This document shows positions 47,962 to 59,000 of a DNA stretch of 64,000 bases, one piece after another. Below the pieces are notes generated by a model. It made no database searches. It saw only the letters and a list, made by a program, of their open reading frames with translations, and had not been told where the DNA came from. Position 1 is the stretch's first letter, and each line of letters begins with the position of its first letter. Made by a program: the position numbers and the translations under genes. The stretch spans positions 2,046,001 to 2,110,000 of the forward strand of contig JAUTDP010000009.1 of the NCBI GenBank assembly GCA_033439795.1, in the 5' to 3' direction. Source of the stretch: Sordaria brevicollis. Its lineage: Eukaryota; Ascomycota; Sordariomycetes; Sordariales; Sordariaceae.

Positions 47962-49008
47962 GGTTGCTGCGCGAGCTGTTGTTGACCGTGGGGAATCTGT
48001 GTGACTAGGTGTAAAGTTCGAAGATGACCGGGAATGTTGCTTGGGTCAAAGTATAGAAACGGTGTGCTGGATGAAAGCTCTCGTCAGATTTCGATGATGC
48101 TGATGTTGCTGCTTGGAGGTTGAGCTCAGCACCTGGAGCTGGAGCTAGAGGTGTTACTGCGGCGGCAAGGCTACAGTGGCTCTGACGTGGGCTGCCCGCT
48201 GCCGCTGCCGTCACCAGCTGCGACCCCCCTGTGCCTCCCATCGCTCGACGGCCTATGAGAGTGTTCGCACTGTAGCCTGGAGGGTCCCCAATCGCTGTCC
48301 CTCTTTGCCCAGCATGCCCCCGACTGGGGAGTTGGAGAAGTTGCAGGCCGGGCAGTGGAGTGCTTCATGACGGGATCGACGTCGTTGCTGCCACTTCTCA
48401 CTTTCCTTTCCACGGTTGCGTAAGAGCGAGTGTCGCCAGTTGCCTGCCACGATTGCCGGTCGCGACTGCTGGGTGAGACCACGAAGGTGTCCAAAATGCC
48501 CTGCTAGAGAGGGAATGAATTGGTAGCGTTTCAGAATTACATTAACCCATGTTAGTAGCCATTGGGGTTCTCTCTGACGCGGCGCTGCCACTAAACCCCT
48601 TTTCCCCATTTGCAGTCTGAGGCATTGCTTGTCTTCATTCCAGAAGCCCGTTTTTCCTCTCGTCCCCTAAACTCCCCCATCCCGCTCGAGTTCCATGCCA
48701 ATGCCCCTGGCCGCCCCTCGACCACATCTTGATTGAGTGGCCGACCAAAAAAAAAAAGTGCCAGACACAGACGACTTCGACGACGGCTCTGATATTCTTC
48801 AGGTCGACGATACCTACACGGACACCTGGCTCTCGTTCGCGCACGAAGCTAAGAGTGCTATAGCGCTTGGTTGTCATTCATCTCCACAACCGAAAGAGAC
48901 CACAACCGCAACCGAGAAGCCAACTACGGACGACGGCATCTTCGCGAACCTCCGAATTCAAGACGACTATATGAGTACTTCTCTTCTTTGACACACACTT
49001 AGCCTCCC
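47962..49008. other. Divergent promoter region and leader of the Anp1-family gene
   Basis: No gene is supported. An open frame without ATG at 48737-48991 (GTG first) gives a plausible acidic peptide, but it follows an 11-A run and directly precedes the mannosyltransferase. I treat it as 5' leader. Confidence 0.45.
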
Positions 49009-50208
49009 ATGCCGCGTCCATTGGGGCCGGGTCGTCTTAGGAGGACGAACCCTATAACGATTATTGTCGGCGTCGTCCTCTTCTTCGTCATCGGCTACCT
49101 TCTATTTTCCTCCTCCGCTCCCGACTTCTCTGCCGCTCGCAAGGCAACAGCTGCGCTTCACCCTCTCTCTCCGCCGACATCACCTTTCCGCAAGTCAGGC
49201 GCTGGCGGCGGCAAGGCAGGCCCTCCACCAGTAACTCGCTACAATCTTAACAATGTCACTATCACGAACGACCCCGTTGCCAACCGCGAGAATGTCCTGA
49301 TTCTTACTCCCATGGCCCGCTTCTACCAGGAGTACTGGGACAACCTGTTGAAGCTCTCGTACCCCCACGAGCTCATCACATTGGGCTTTATTCTGCCCAA
49401 GACCAAGGAGGGCAATGCGGCCACCATTGAGCTGCAGAAGCAGATCGCAAAGGTCCAGAAGAATGCGCTTGAGAAGGAGAGGTTTAAGAGCATCATCATC
49501 CTGCGACAAGACTTTGACCCGCCCATTCCCTCCCAGGATGAGAGCGAGCGCCACAAGATGGCCAACCAAAAGGCGCGACGGGCTGCCATGGCCAAGGCCC
49601 GCAACTCGCTCCTCTTCACGACCCTGGGACCCGACACCTCGTGGGTGCTGTGGTTGGACGCCGACATTGTCGAGACCCCTCCCACTCTCATCCAGGATCT
49701 TGCCAGCCACAGCAAGCCGCTCACGGTGCCCAACTGCTTCCAAAAGTTCTACAACCCCGAGAAGAAGGCCATGGACGAGCGCCCCTACGATTTCAACAAC
49801 TGGCAGGACAGCCCGACCGCGCAGGAGCTGGCTTCCAAGATGGGCAAGGACGATATTCTCCTCGAGGGCTACGCCGACATGGCTACCTACCGGGCTTTGA
49901 TGGCTTACATGTACGAGGCCGGTGCGGATATTCACACCGAGGTGCCTCTGGATGGCGTAGGAGGCACGGCGTTGCTGGTGAAGGCGGAGGTGCACCGTGA
50001 CGGAGCCATGTTCCCCGCGTTCCCTTTCTACCACTTGATCGAGACGGAAGGCTTTGCCAAAATGGCCAAGAGACTGGGTTGGCAGGCAACTGGCTTGCCG
50101 AATTACAAGGTGAGTTGTGTTTGTGCGCTGTGCGCTGTGCGCGGAGATGTCAAAATGAGAAACGTCGCACTAACGGTGATTCATTAGGTTTATCACTACA
50201 ATGAGTGA
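49009..50208 (+). CDS. anp1: Anp1/Mnn9-family alpha-1,6-mannosyltransferase
   Basis: Subunit of the Golgi M-Pol complexes that extend the alpha-1,6 backbone of N-linked mannan. Exon 49009-50109 and a seven-codon exon 50188-50208 give 373 residues. A short basic tail is followed by a membrane segment at 16-34 and a stem, then the family core ENVLILTPMARFYQEYWDNL, SYPHELITLGFILPKTKEG and SIIILRQDF. The metal/sugar site WVLWLDADIVE contains D217 and D219. The phrase FYQEYWDNL and the GFILPKTKEGN block resemble Anp1 more than Mnn9 or Van1, so I favour Anp1. The 78-nt intron has a GTGAGT donor and an ACTAAC branch. Its removal adds the ending VYHYNE; reading through it would add about 19 wrong residues. 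Confidence 0.92.
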
Positions 50209-51113
50209 AACATTGGCCGATATCAAGTCTGACACCGGGTACCCTAAGCCGCCACTTGACGATTGCAGCATCCTGCCTGTGGCAGAGCATTCGAAGATGC
50301 TTGGTATTCCGCCATCCTCCTCATCTCCCACGCTCAAGAGCAGGGCTTAGCTGGCCCACAGTCGGGAATCCGTGATTTGGAGAGTGATGGTGGCCAAATC
50401 TTCGGCACCCGTGACCCCACGTAACCTTCATTACTGTGGTGCTTCTGGGTGGGGTGCGGAGCGTGAAAGAACAGCCACGTAGGAGGGCGCGGGTTGGGTT
50501 AACGTCGGATGCGTGATGCGCAAGAGAGCTCTTTGCTTACTTCATGTTCCCAAGGGATGACAGGGAAGAAGTTATGTAGAAACTTTATTTGGTCGATTTT
50601 GTTCGAAAACACATACAGCGACGAATTTCTCACGATATATACTAGACCACATTGGCAAAGGACGGGGCATAGGGGAACTGTTGGAAGGTCATCTTTCTTG
50701 AAGTAATAGCATAATACAAAAATAGGAAGGGGTTCGAGGTTTAGAGTCACTGCTGCCATCGCTCACTGCACGAAACGAACGTTCCGGCTATTGTGTCACA
50801 ATGTAATGAAACCAATATGGACCGTTTGGTCCGGCTCAGCGGAACCTCTATGTTTCTGAGTTGTTCCAAGGTGCACTCAGCATTGCTTCTTAAATATCAA
50901 GTGCTCGTTTGATCATAACCGCTGGCATTCCAAATAAGAATAATATCCAACCCATACCCAAAATAATAATATCCATCTCACCTCACCTGACTGCCCTCTA
51001 TCCTTCCGTTCATGAGTAATGATACCATATACTCCCTATGATCCGCCCATCCGTCCCTTCCCCCCTCTCTCTTCCCAACTCATCCCTATTCCCCTCTCAC
51101 AATCCCCCGACGA
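50209..51113. other. Convergent spacer
   Basis: 3' UTRs of two convergent genes. The segment 50930-51110 is C/T-rich. No gene is seen. Confidence 0.45.
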
Positions 51114-51764
51114 CTACGGCCCCTCATACCTCTCCTCCTCAACCCACAACTCCACCAGTCCCCTCGCAGCTACATGATCCCCCTGCCTTATCAACGCCGC
51201 CACATCCACGTTAAGCGGGCTATCAATCCCCGGACAGCTCAGCAACAAGCGAATAGCTCTCACGCACTCCAAAACGCTATAAGCGGGCGTCCACGCCTCC
51301 TTTAACAAGTCCAAGCAGATCTCCCCAGTTTGGAGGGCCACGTTGGCGTGCACGATGGGGGTGACGAATTTGATGGTTGGTGGGTGCAAAGGGTAGGTTG
51401 GAGGGAGGGTGATGTGGAGGAGCCAGCGGCCTTCTGTTTTCCCCGTTAGGACCTTGTCAGCATGGATGAAGGAGAGAGAGGGAAGCGGAAGATGGGAGAA
51501 AAGAGAAGAGGGAAAGAAGGAAATGGACAGGGTATAGATGGGGAAGTAATACAGATGGGACTAAAGAAAAGGAAATAAGGAAAAAAGAAACATACCATCA
51601 TACCCCCCACCCACTCCCTTGCCGTTAATCACGGCCTCCCAAACCATCAGCTCATCATCGTTGATGGGACCCAACCGCTCCACGCCCTTTTCTTCCTTGG
51701 ACTCGACGTTATTCCACGTTGTGAGTTCTTTGATTAGCCGTTTTGCTGCGCTGCGGTTGGACAT
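51114..51764 (-). CDS. pex4: Peroxisomal ubiquitin-conjugating enzyme Pex4
   Basis: E2 enzyme that mono-ubiquitinates the Pex5 receptor so it can be recycled from the peroxisomal membrane. Exons 51764-51596 and 51433-51114, with a 162-nt intron, give 162 residues. The UBC fold begins with AAKRLIKELTTW and continues through WLLHITLPPTYPLHPPTIKF to the active-site segment TGEICLDLLKEAWTPAY (Cys96), then LECVRAIRLLLSCPGIDSPLNVD. The usual HPN tripeptide before the cysteine is HAN, keeping the catalytic Asn but not the Pro. The family call rests on overall length, the C-terminal region and the divergent sequence. Another short E2 is a weaker alternative. Confidence 0.86.
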
Positions 51765-53209
51765 TTTTGTGTTCTGTATGTGTTGTGTCGAATTAATCTA
51801 TGGTGTATGCTGTCCCTGTCTGTCTGGTCTGGTCTGGTTTGGTCTGGAGTGGTGATTGTATAGGTATGTAATGATAGCAGTGTAACCCGGCGGTGTCGTG
51901 TGTGTGTCTTCTTGTTCTGTTCCTCTAGAGCTGCTTGTTCGTTCACCGACTTGTTCAACTTGTAGCTACCTAGCCAGCTAGTGTTTATGTTCACGATCGT
52001 TTTCAGTTCGGTGGTGTAACTCGTGCCAGACAAGGCCTGTATTGTTGATCCTCCTTCAGTTCGCTCGCTGGTTCGTTCGTTCGTTCGCTCAGTACGGCAA
52101 AAGGTGTGGATCGAAAGCAAACGGCCTGATTCAAAGGTCGTTGTGTAAGAATACAAAGGGGATCTTCCGTAAGTCGGTTCTTTCGCGTGGTAGATTCGGT
52201 ATGGTGTAGTTTGCCGACCGGGACCGTCGTCGCTAAGTCGGTATAGCTATGTCCGTGTTCGTGTCCAAAGCTTGTAGTTCTTGGTGCACGGCTTTCGATA
52301 ATCGGCGGGCGAAGCGGCTCAAGCAGTTGACTAGCTCGATATCGTAAAAGAGCGTATCGGCGGTCGCGTAAGGTGCTCAAGGAATAGTTGTTGATGGTCG
52401 GTACCTGTTGTCCGGTGTTGATGTTGCCGAGGTGTTTCCCAAGGGTCCCCTCGTGCCGTGGAGGTGTCCACCGAGGATGCGGCTGCCAGTGCGGCTGATA
52501 GCAGTACCCCTGGCGGGCCCGGGATTCGACAACAGCGCGCATCGGCGTTTCCGGCGGGCTGCACCTGCCGCTACGTCGCTCCGTTGGTGTGGATTCTTAA
52601 TGGTCGAAACCCGTTGGCGGCGTCGGTGTGGTGCGCTGAGAGCCAAAGTCCCTTTGAGTCGCTGAAGCCGAGGCTGAACCAACCTCGAGTGACCGCGAAG
52701 ACAAATCCTGATGGCATAGCAAGAACACGACACCCAAGAAAATCACATAATGGTACAACGGTTGAAAGCATGGAATCATGATTTGAATTGCCCAAAAATT
52801 GTGTTGCATTTGTAGCTCACAAAGGTCAAAACCTTCCGCCCCAAGTTGATCGTAGACATTTGCAATGATATGTCCATAGAATCACAGAAAATTGTCATCG
52901 TCCACCTTTGAATCATATGTCCCTTAACCACATCATTCCTTGAGAAAAATAACGTCTCCTCGCCTAAACATATCTCTGGCGTGAACCAAGATAATGGCTG
53001 CTCCTGCTCCTTCTGTCCCCTTCGTCTCGTAGTTATCTTGTCCTTCGTGCTATCGTCAAAAAGAAAGAGAACGCCCTATCCCATCAAGTTGAAAAACCCC
53101 CTGATAAATCACATCTAGATCCCCAAAATTTCCTTATTTAGCGCCACATCAAAGCAGAAGAGCTGTTTGACACCCATGCTCCTAGCTAGTATTCGCCTGA
53201 AAACATCGT
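51765..53209. other. Spacer with pex4 promoter; simple repeats
   Basis: A GTTC/GCTC tandem run lies at about 52065-52090 and TCTGG repeats at about 51818-51846, in the pex4 upstream region. No gene is seen. The right end is 3' UTR of the next minus-strand gene. Confidence 0.45.
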
Positions 53210-56050
53210 TTAAGCCTCGCTATTTTCCTTGGATTTCCAGAACTGCACAAATCTGCCAAGACGCTTTGTTTTGCTTGGTTTGATCTTCTTCTCCGATCCG
53301 TCATCGTTCACCGAAACTTCCATCGAGAGCTTGCTGCGCTCACCGTGCGAGCTGCTAACAAGACGGCTAAGGCTGGCAAGACTCGAACGCCTTCGGCCAA
53401 AGGCAGAGGCACTGAACGAGGCAGGCCTAGGCAAAGTGTTGGTGGATCCTAGCTGCCTAGCTTGGGGATTTTGCGCAAAGAAGCTCTCGCGAGTCATCGA
53501 CGAGTCGCCGCTGGTTAATGATGGGACATCATCCACCGAAATCCGTACTTCCGGTCCAGGCTCGCCCATGAGCAGTGACTGGAAGTTGTCCTCTGTGATG
53601 GATGACGGCGCCGTCGAGATGCGATGGGCATCGTAGGACAGGGGAGACCTGGGAGACGGAAAGGCGGACGACGGGGTCATCGAGTGAGGGCTGACCGGTG
53701 CGCATGACGCAGCAGCAGGCAAGGTCAAAGGACTGCAGTCAACTGCGGAAAGGTCCTTGAGGCGGGAGGTCTGCCTGGGCGAAGGTGTCGCAGAGCCCGA
53801 GAAGCTGTGTCTAGCCTGAAGTTCGTTCTGGTAGCCACTGAAGCTCGGACGAGGAGAATCCGTCTCTTGCTGAAGTGCATCCTGGGAGCGGCTGGCCAGA
53901 GACCCTGTATGGATTGACGACTTTACCGAGGCGTTGCCATCCTCGTCGGTGTTTACTCCTGGAGCCACGGCAACAGACTCGGGTGCCGTTTCCTGTTGTT
54001 CATCAACAGTGGGTTTCGCGACATCCTTACCCTTCTTCGACTCCTCGAAAGTATCGGCCTGGGGAGTCTCCATAACAGGGGTGGACTGTCCAGTAGACTT
54101 GGGAGACTCCTCCTCGTCTTCCTCTTCGTCCTCCTCGAAGACATCAGCCATGGTCGAGCTGCTCCCGAACCGAGGGAAGCCGAACCGACCACCTTCAAAA
54201 GGCACCAACTCTGGTGCACTCTCGGCACGTCTGTGATAGTGCATTCCAGGGCCAGTGAAACCCCTCAGACCCGCAGCGCTGTGCAACTGCTTCTTGACGG
54301 TACCGCCTGCTCTCTGTGCCGCCTCCCATTCCGGGTTGCGAGGAAGAGGCGTATTGAACGGTCCTAGTGCTGCGTCCAGATCAATCATTTGATATGACGT
54401 CTCTTCGTCAGGAAGGGATGCAGGCTTGTAAGAATCCCAGCCCTTTTCAGTGGGGTCGATAGATTCCGTCACCAGGACTGTAGGCATACCTCCCTCAGAT
54501 TCGACACCCGTGTCAGCCGGCTCGTTAATACTATAAGACCGCCGAGAAGTGGGTGTAGGTGTCCTCCTCAATCCTTTGCCGTTTCGCGATTTCTTGCTCT
54601 GCTTCCGAGAGAGGATAGAACCGGCCCACGTCTTGACCTTCTTCTTCTTCTTGCTCCTCTTCTTCGTGAGCGGTTTCATCTCCGCCAACTCTGCGGGAAG
54701 CTCCTGGGCCGGGAGACCCGGTGAGCGCTGTGGGGTAGATTTGGCTGACGCCGACAGCTTGGGTGACTCGGAGCATCTAGTAGGGGATGAAGCTGAGGAG
54801 TCCTTCCCGAAGAAAGACCACTTCTTGGACGCCTTGGTGGGGCTGGGAGTCGCAGAAGGGTAAGCCGAAGGAGGCGGAATCTGTCCAAGAAGGGGAATGG
54901 AACCACGGCGTCTCGGAGATACCACCTCCTGGACCGGCTCCTGAACCGTTTCGGTACGTTCGAGGACGGCTCCAGCAGTGCTTGGTCGGTCATTGATTTC
55001 GGGCGACGAATGGAAGGCCAAGGGAGTATTCAAACCCATATCCACGTTTGTGATGGAAATAACAGACGAGATACTGCCCGAAACGGAATGGCCGGGCCGA
55101 GCGGTGATCGTGCTGGAGGTGTCGCTAGAAACAAGCGACACAGGTCTTGGGATGTACTCGAGAGTATCAGAGAAACCAACCCTCGTACGGGCCGCTGGCT
55201 TGGGGGGTTCCTGCACTTCAGTGGTAGCAGCTGGCTCTTCGGCAGGTGGTGTTGATACCTCTGGCTCCAGCGCAAGGGGTTCCGGGACCTCGGAAACAGC
55301 AATTGCTGTTGTTGTCGTCTCGGGCTGCGACTTCTCGTCGCTCACCAGCGGGAGTTCCTGAGGAGGTTCAACAGTTGCTGGGCTTGCGGGAGGGCTATCC
55401 TTCTTCACCTCTCTAGCGGTAGGAGGAAGAATGATAGAAGACAGGTCGTGGCTCGATATGGCGGCAGATCTCCGGTGAGCATGGCCTCTGCGGCCAGCAG
55501 GCCTCTTGGGTTGCAACATGGGGGAAGCCAAGCCACTCTCTGACTTGGTTGGACTAGAACCCAAGTTGACCGTGATCGAATCTCCGCCACGAATGCTGCC
55601 TCCTACAAACTCGCTTCCTCCCCTGCGATGGCCATGGCCTCCGGGTCGAGTGGGAATTGTCCTTGGTGAAGAAGGCGCCGACGGAGGGAGAGTAGGGCTG
55701 AGAAACGAGCTCTCGGTGAGCGCTGCTGGTGGTAGCGGGTTGCCTGGGTTGAATGAGAAGGCGGGAAGGGCGGGAAGCGCAGGTGATCTGGACACAGGCT
55801 TGTCGACATCAGCACCCAGAGAGAAGCTCGGAAGCTGTGGCTCGATAGCGGAGTGAGGGCGTCTTCCAGTAGCGCGCGAGTAGCCTGACGGCGCCGAAGA
55901 AGTCGGTTTGGCGGGAAAGACGAAGGGCGGGTTGGGTAGCGGAACCTGAGATCGGGGAGTCTTGCTGGTCATGTCGGAAGCGGTAGTTGAGTGGTCGAAA
56001 GTAGTGGTAGCTGATCCAACCATCATGTCGGGACCCATCATGGCCGCCAT
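53210..56050 (-). CDS. Large disordered Ser/Pro-rich protein, function unknown
   Basis: A single exon of 946 codons from ATG 56050 (context aacATGGCG). I do not recognise a domain. The sequence is dominated by Ser, Pro, Thr and Glu with many SP/TP sites, suggesting heavy phosphorylation. A strongly basic block (KKRSKKKKKVKTWAGSILS) lies in the middle, followed by an acidic run (VFEEDEEEDEEESPKS), and the C-terminal part ends in a basic segment (KTKRLGRFVQFWKSK). Short ordered-looking stretches such as YQMIDLDAALGPFNTPLPRNPEWE suggest conserved binding motifs. There is no signal peptide or membrane segment. Codon use and the long uninterrupted frame leave no doubt that it is coding. A cytoskeletal, cell-cycle or nuclear scaffold role is possible but is only a guess. 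Confidence 0.88.
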   Translation of the reverse strand: MAAMMGPDMMVGSATTTFDHSTTASDMTSKTPRSQVPLPNPPFVFPAKPTSSAPSGYSRATGRRPHSAIEPQLPSFSLGADVDKPVSRSPALPALPAFSFNPGNPLPPAALTESSFLSPTLPPSAPSSPRTIPTRPGGHGHRRGGSEFVGGSIRGGDSITVNLGSSPTKSESGLASPMLQPKRPAGRRGHAHRRSAAISSHDLSSIILPPTAREVKKDSPPASPATVEPPQELPLVSDEKSQPETTTTAIAVSEVPEPLALEPEVSTPPAEEPAATTEVQEPPKPAARTRVGFSDTLEYIPRPVSLVSSDTSSTITARPGHSVSGSISSVISITNVDMGLNTPLAFHSSPEINDRPSTAGAVLERTETVQEPVQEVVSPRRRGSIPLLGQIPPPSAYPSATPSPTKASKKWSFFGKDSSASSPTRCSESPKLSASAKSTPQRSPGLPAQELPAELAEMKPLTKKRSKKKKKVKTWAGSILSRKQSKKSRNGKGLRRTPTPTSRRSYSINEPADTGVESEGGMPTVLVTESIDPTEKGWDSYKPASLPDEETSYQMIDLDAALGPFNTPLPRNPEWEAAQRAGGTVKKQLHSAAGLRGFTGPGMHYHRRAESAPELVPFEGGRFGFPRFGSSSTMADVFEEDEEEDEEESPKSTGQSTPVMETPQADTFEESKKGKDVAKPTVDEQQETAPESVAVAPGVNTDEDGNASVKSSIHTGSLASRSQDALQQETDSPRPSFSGYQNELQARHSFSGSATPSPRQTSRLKDLSAVDCSPLTLPAAASCAPVSPHSMTPSSAFPSPRSPLSYDAHRISTAPSSITEDNFQSLLMGEPGPEVRISVDDVPSLTSGDSSMTRESFFAQNPQARQLGSTNTLPRPASFSASAFGRRRSSLASLSRLVSSSHGERSKLSMEVSVNDDGSEKKIKPSKTKRLGRFVQFWKSKENSEA

Positions 56051-59000
56051 GTTTCTTGTTTCTCGTTCCCAAGCCGCACCGCGGCACCACAAACAATGAA
56101 GACTTTAGTTGAAGGTAAGCGACATTAATTGCCGGATTGAACGGGGGTCGCTAGCACGTCGACGCAATTGCAGTTGACGAGGGCGATGGCGAAAGTAGTC
56201 GTGAGGTCGGGAATATTGGTGACGATTAAAGGATTAACAAGGCGATGGATTTGCGAACCTGAGACTCTAGAGTAGGCACAATGTCAGCTACGAGGGAGGA
56301 ATTTCATATGCCTGGGAAATGGCTGCGGCATTCATTGGACAATTGACGGCTGGAGAAGTGAAAGGCGACTCATGAAGCAGTCATGGAAGCAATCATGACG
56401 CAGGTTGAATCGCAAAGGTAGAAACTCACCAATAGTCAATTCAGATCAGAGACGACAACCAAAGACGGAGAAGTGAAAAAGGCAGGGCAACAAAGAATTA
56501 GAGTACACAAGTTTGGTTTCGACGGACGCGAAGCAAAAAGTGACGCTGGCGACGACGACAAACTTGGTGAAAAAAGTGTTTTGGTTTAAAGGAGTGGACG
56601 GTCAAAGCCAGCGCAAATCGGTCAAGATCTGCTGCTGGAATTGAACCAAGAGGAATGGGTGGTGTCGACGACAAGTGACGACGGTGAGATGGTGAAGAGG
56701 GAGAATATGGGGTGGTGGAAAGAGTGAGGAAATGGAAAGGTGAAGATGCAAGCACTGCAGTGCAAGCAAGTGGGAGCGGACGCAGTCGAGCACCAGTCCA
56801 TGGACGGCAGGGTGGGCGGAACGAACACAACAGAAAAACCAAAAGTGGGCCCCCCAAAGGCAGCTCAGCCAACGGGAGCCGCGCATCTGCGCCTCCAGGT
56901 CCTGGCCGCTGCTGGTGCTCGGGGTGCCGTCCAGCGTGGGTGTGCTTCCAGTCACCCAGGTCACTGCACCCTCCAGTGCGCCTGCAACTCTCCCCAGAAG
57001 GGAAGAACGACCATCAAAGAGAGACGCACTGTGCTGCAAACTGGAGCCAAGAGTGCAGTGGGTGTGGGTTCCTTCCACACTTCCTGGCTCCTCTTGCTCC
57101 TCCCCTGGCCAGAGCGTGCCAATGCGGTGCCAGTGTGCCGTCGTGTGCCTGGCGCACCTGGCTCCAGGCTCGTCCGCTGCAGCATCCACTCCTGCACAAC
57201 TTACCAAAACCAGCATAAACCAGGGGTAATGGGATTCGCGGTGGATTGCCAAGTGGGTTGCCAGCAGCCAGTCAGCAGGGCGCTTCGACGCCCATCGGTA
57301 TCCGCAAACGGGGCATGTCCTTTTAGATCTTGGGAAAGAACGAAAGAAGGGCGGGTTGCGCTGATTTGCATCTTTCTAGAAGAAGAAAAAGAAGGACTGT
57401 GTGTAAGACGAAGAAGAGTCTGAGAAGAGTCCAAGAGGAGGAAGGTTGAGCAATCGACTGGTTGAGCGCCAACATCCAATACCAACTATTGTCCTATAGT
57501 TCGGATGACAAAGAGCATCACTGACATGAACTCTCTCGCTGCTTGCAAGCTTAAATTGTCTACTTAACCAGTCTTTCCCAAATAGAGATGGTGTATTCCA
57601 GCCTTGGAAGGAAGGAAGGAGAATCCCAAGGTCTGACATTGGATTTCAAAGAGTGGCATATGTCGGTACGGTGGACAAAGTTTAAAAGAAGCCCGCCTGT
57701 TGATGCTGGCACAGAGTACGGACGGGATGAACCACTGCACTGAACCAGGACTGAGCTGGGACTCGCATCGAAAGACACGCACAAGAAACATCGGTCACCC
57801 ATATCACCAATACTCAAAAAGCGGAAAGGGGAAATTGATGTTTGGAGACACGTCCTCCACATCCTCCACCGCCTTCTCTGAGGAACCTGAGTGATGCGAC
57901 GGCCAAAGTGGAAGCCGTACACTACACCACGCATCCACATCGCATACAGACGCACCACCGCTCACAGTCGCAAGCGGGAGTCCGTGGTTGCGTTGCGTCG
58001 AGTTGCTTTGGATGGAGCATACAAGAGGCACGGCATCACGGCAGCATCGGCAGCACGACAGGACCTCACACGCATGTGGCCTATATTCACGAACTTGTAC
58101 CCAGACGGAGTGACGAGCAGCAGCCAAGGCAGGTATTAATCAGGGTAGGAACAGGTCCGACGTGGTCACGGGAGCAGCAAAAAGCGACAGACCTGATTTT
58201 CCAAGTTGAAGAGATTCTGTTCCGACCGGCAACTTCATTCCATCCCATCCCGATGTCCCGAAGACTATGTACCAAGGCCGAGACGCGGACCAAGGACCAA
58301 GCAGTAAAGCCATGGCACAACAGCCTTACATTATCTAACCCTTTCTCGCCATGGAACTCTGGTCATCCAACTTGGACGAGTTCATAATCACAAAACACCA
58401 TGACCTTGTCGCATGTTGCCATCCCAATTCGGCAACAACTCTATCGACGGTGGTAGTAAGTAGGCAACAAGGTTCTCCATACTTTCTTTGCTGAGTTGCA
58501 CAACGTCCTGGGCGAACGCCTTTTCCACTATCGGTCTCGTCGCCCATCGGCATCGCAAGGCCGAGAGCCGGTCTCCGAAACTCTTGTGTTGAAGCTTCCA
58601 ATTCAGTCTTCTTTTTCTCGGCATCTGCTCTCCTTGTACTTCCATCTTTGTGACCCGTATCCGCCGGTTTACTTCAGCGGCACCGGAAAATCCAATTAAC
58701 AAGGAAGTGCAAGGCAAAGCGTGGGGAATTAAACGACAATCCTGAATCTCGTCAGCGCAATTCCCCTCATCCTTCATCCTTCGAGCCCCCCCCTTGCCCG
58801 GTACTTCCTTTTTCGCTCTGCAAATATCCATCTTGTTTGTTCTCTCGGCTGTGGTTCAGGATGGACACTGGTTATTTCGCTTTTCCTTCTCAAGAACCCA
58901 CAACAACCTGGAAACCCGTGGTGGTGGCAGGCAAGATTCGGTCCAGCACACCGAGAAATCCAATGGCTAGGGCAGCGAGGGCAGTCAGTGATGAGCCAGG

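Noticed and set aside
48737..48991. 85-codon acidic frame before the Anp1-family gene
   Set aside because: It has no ATG (GTG first) and sits right after an 11-A run in the expected leader.
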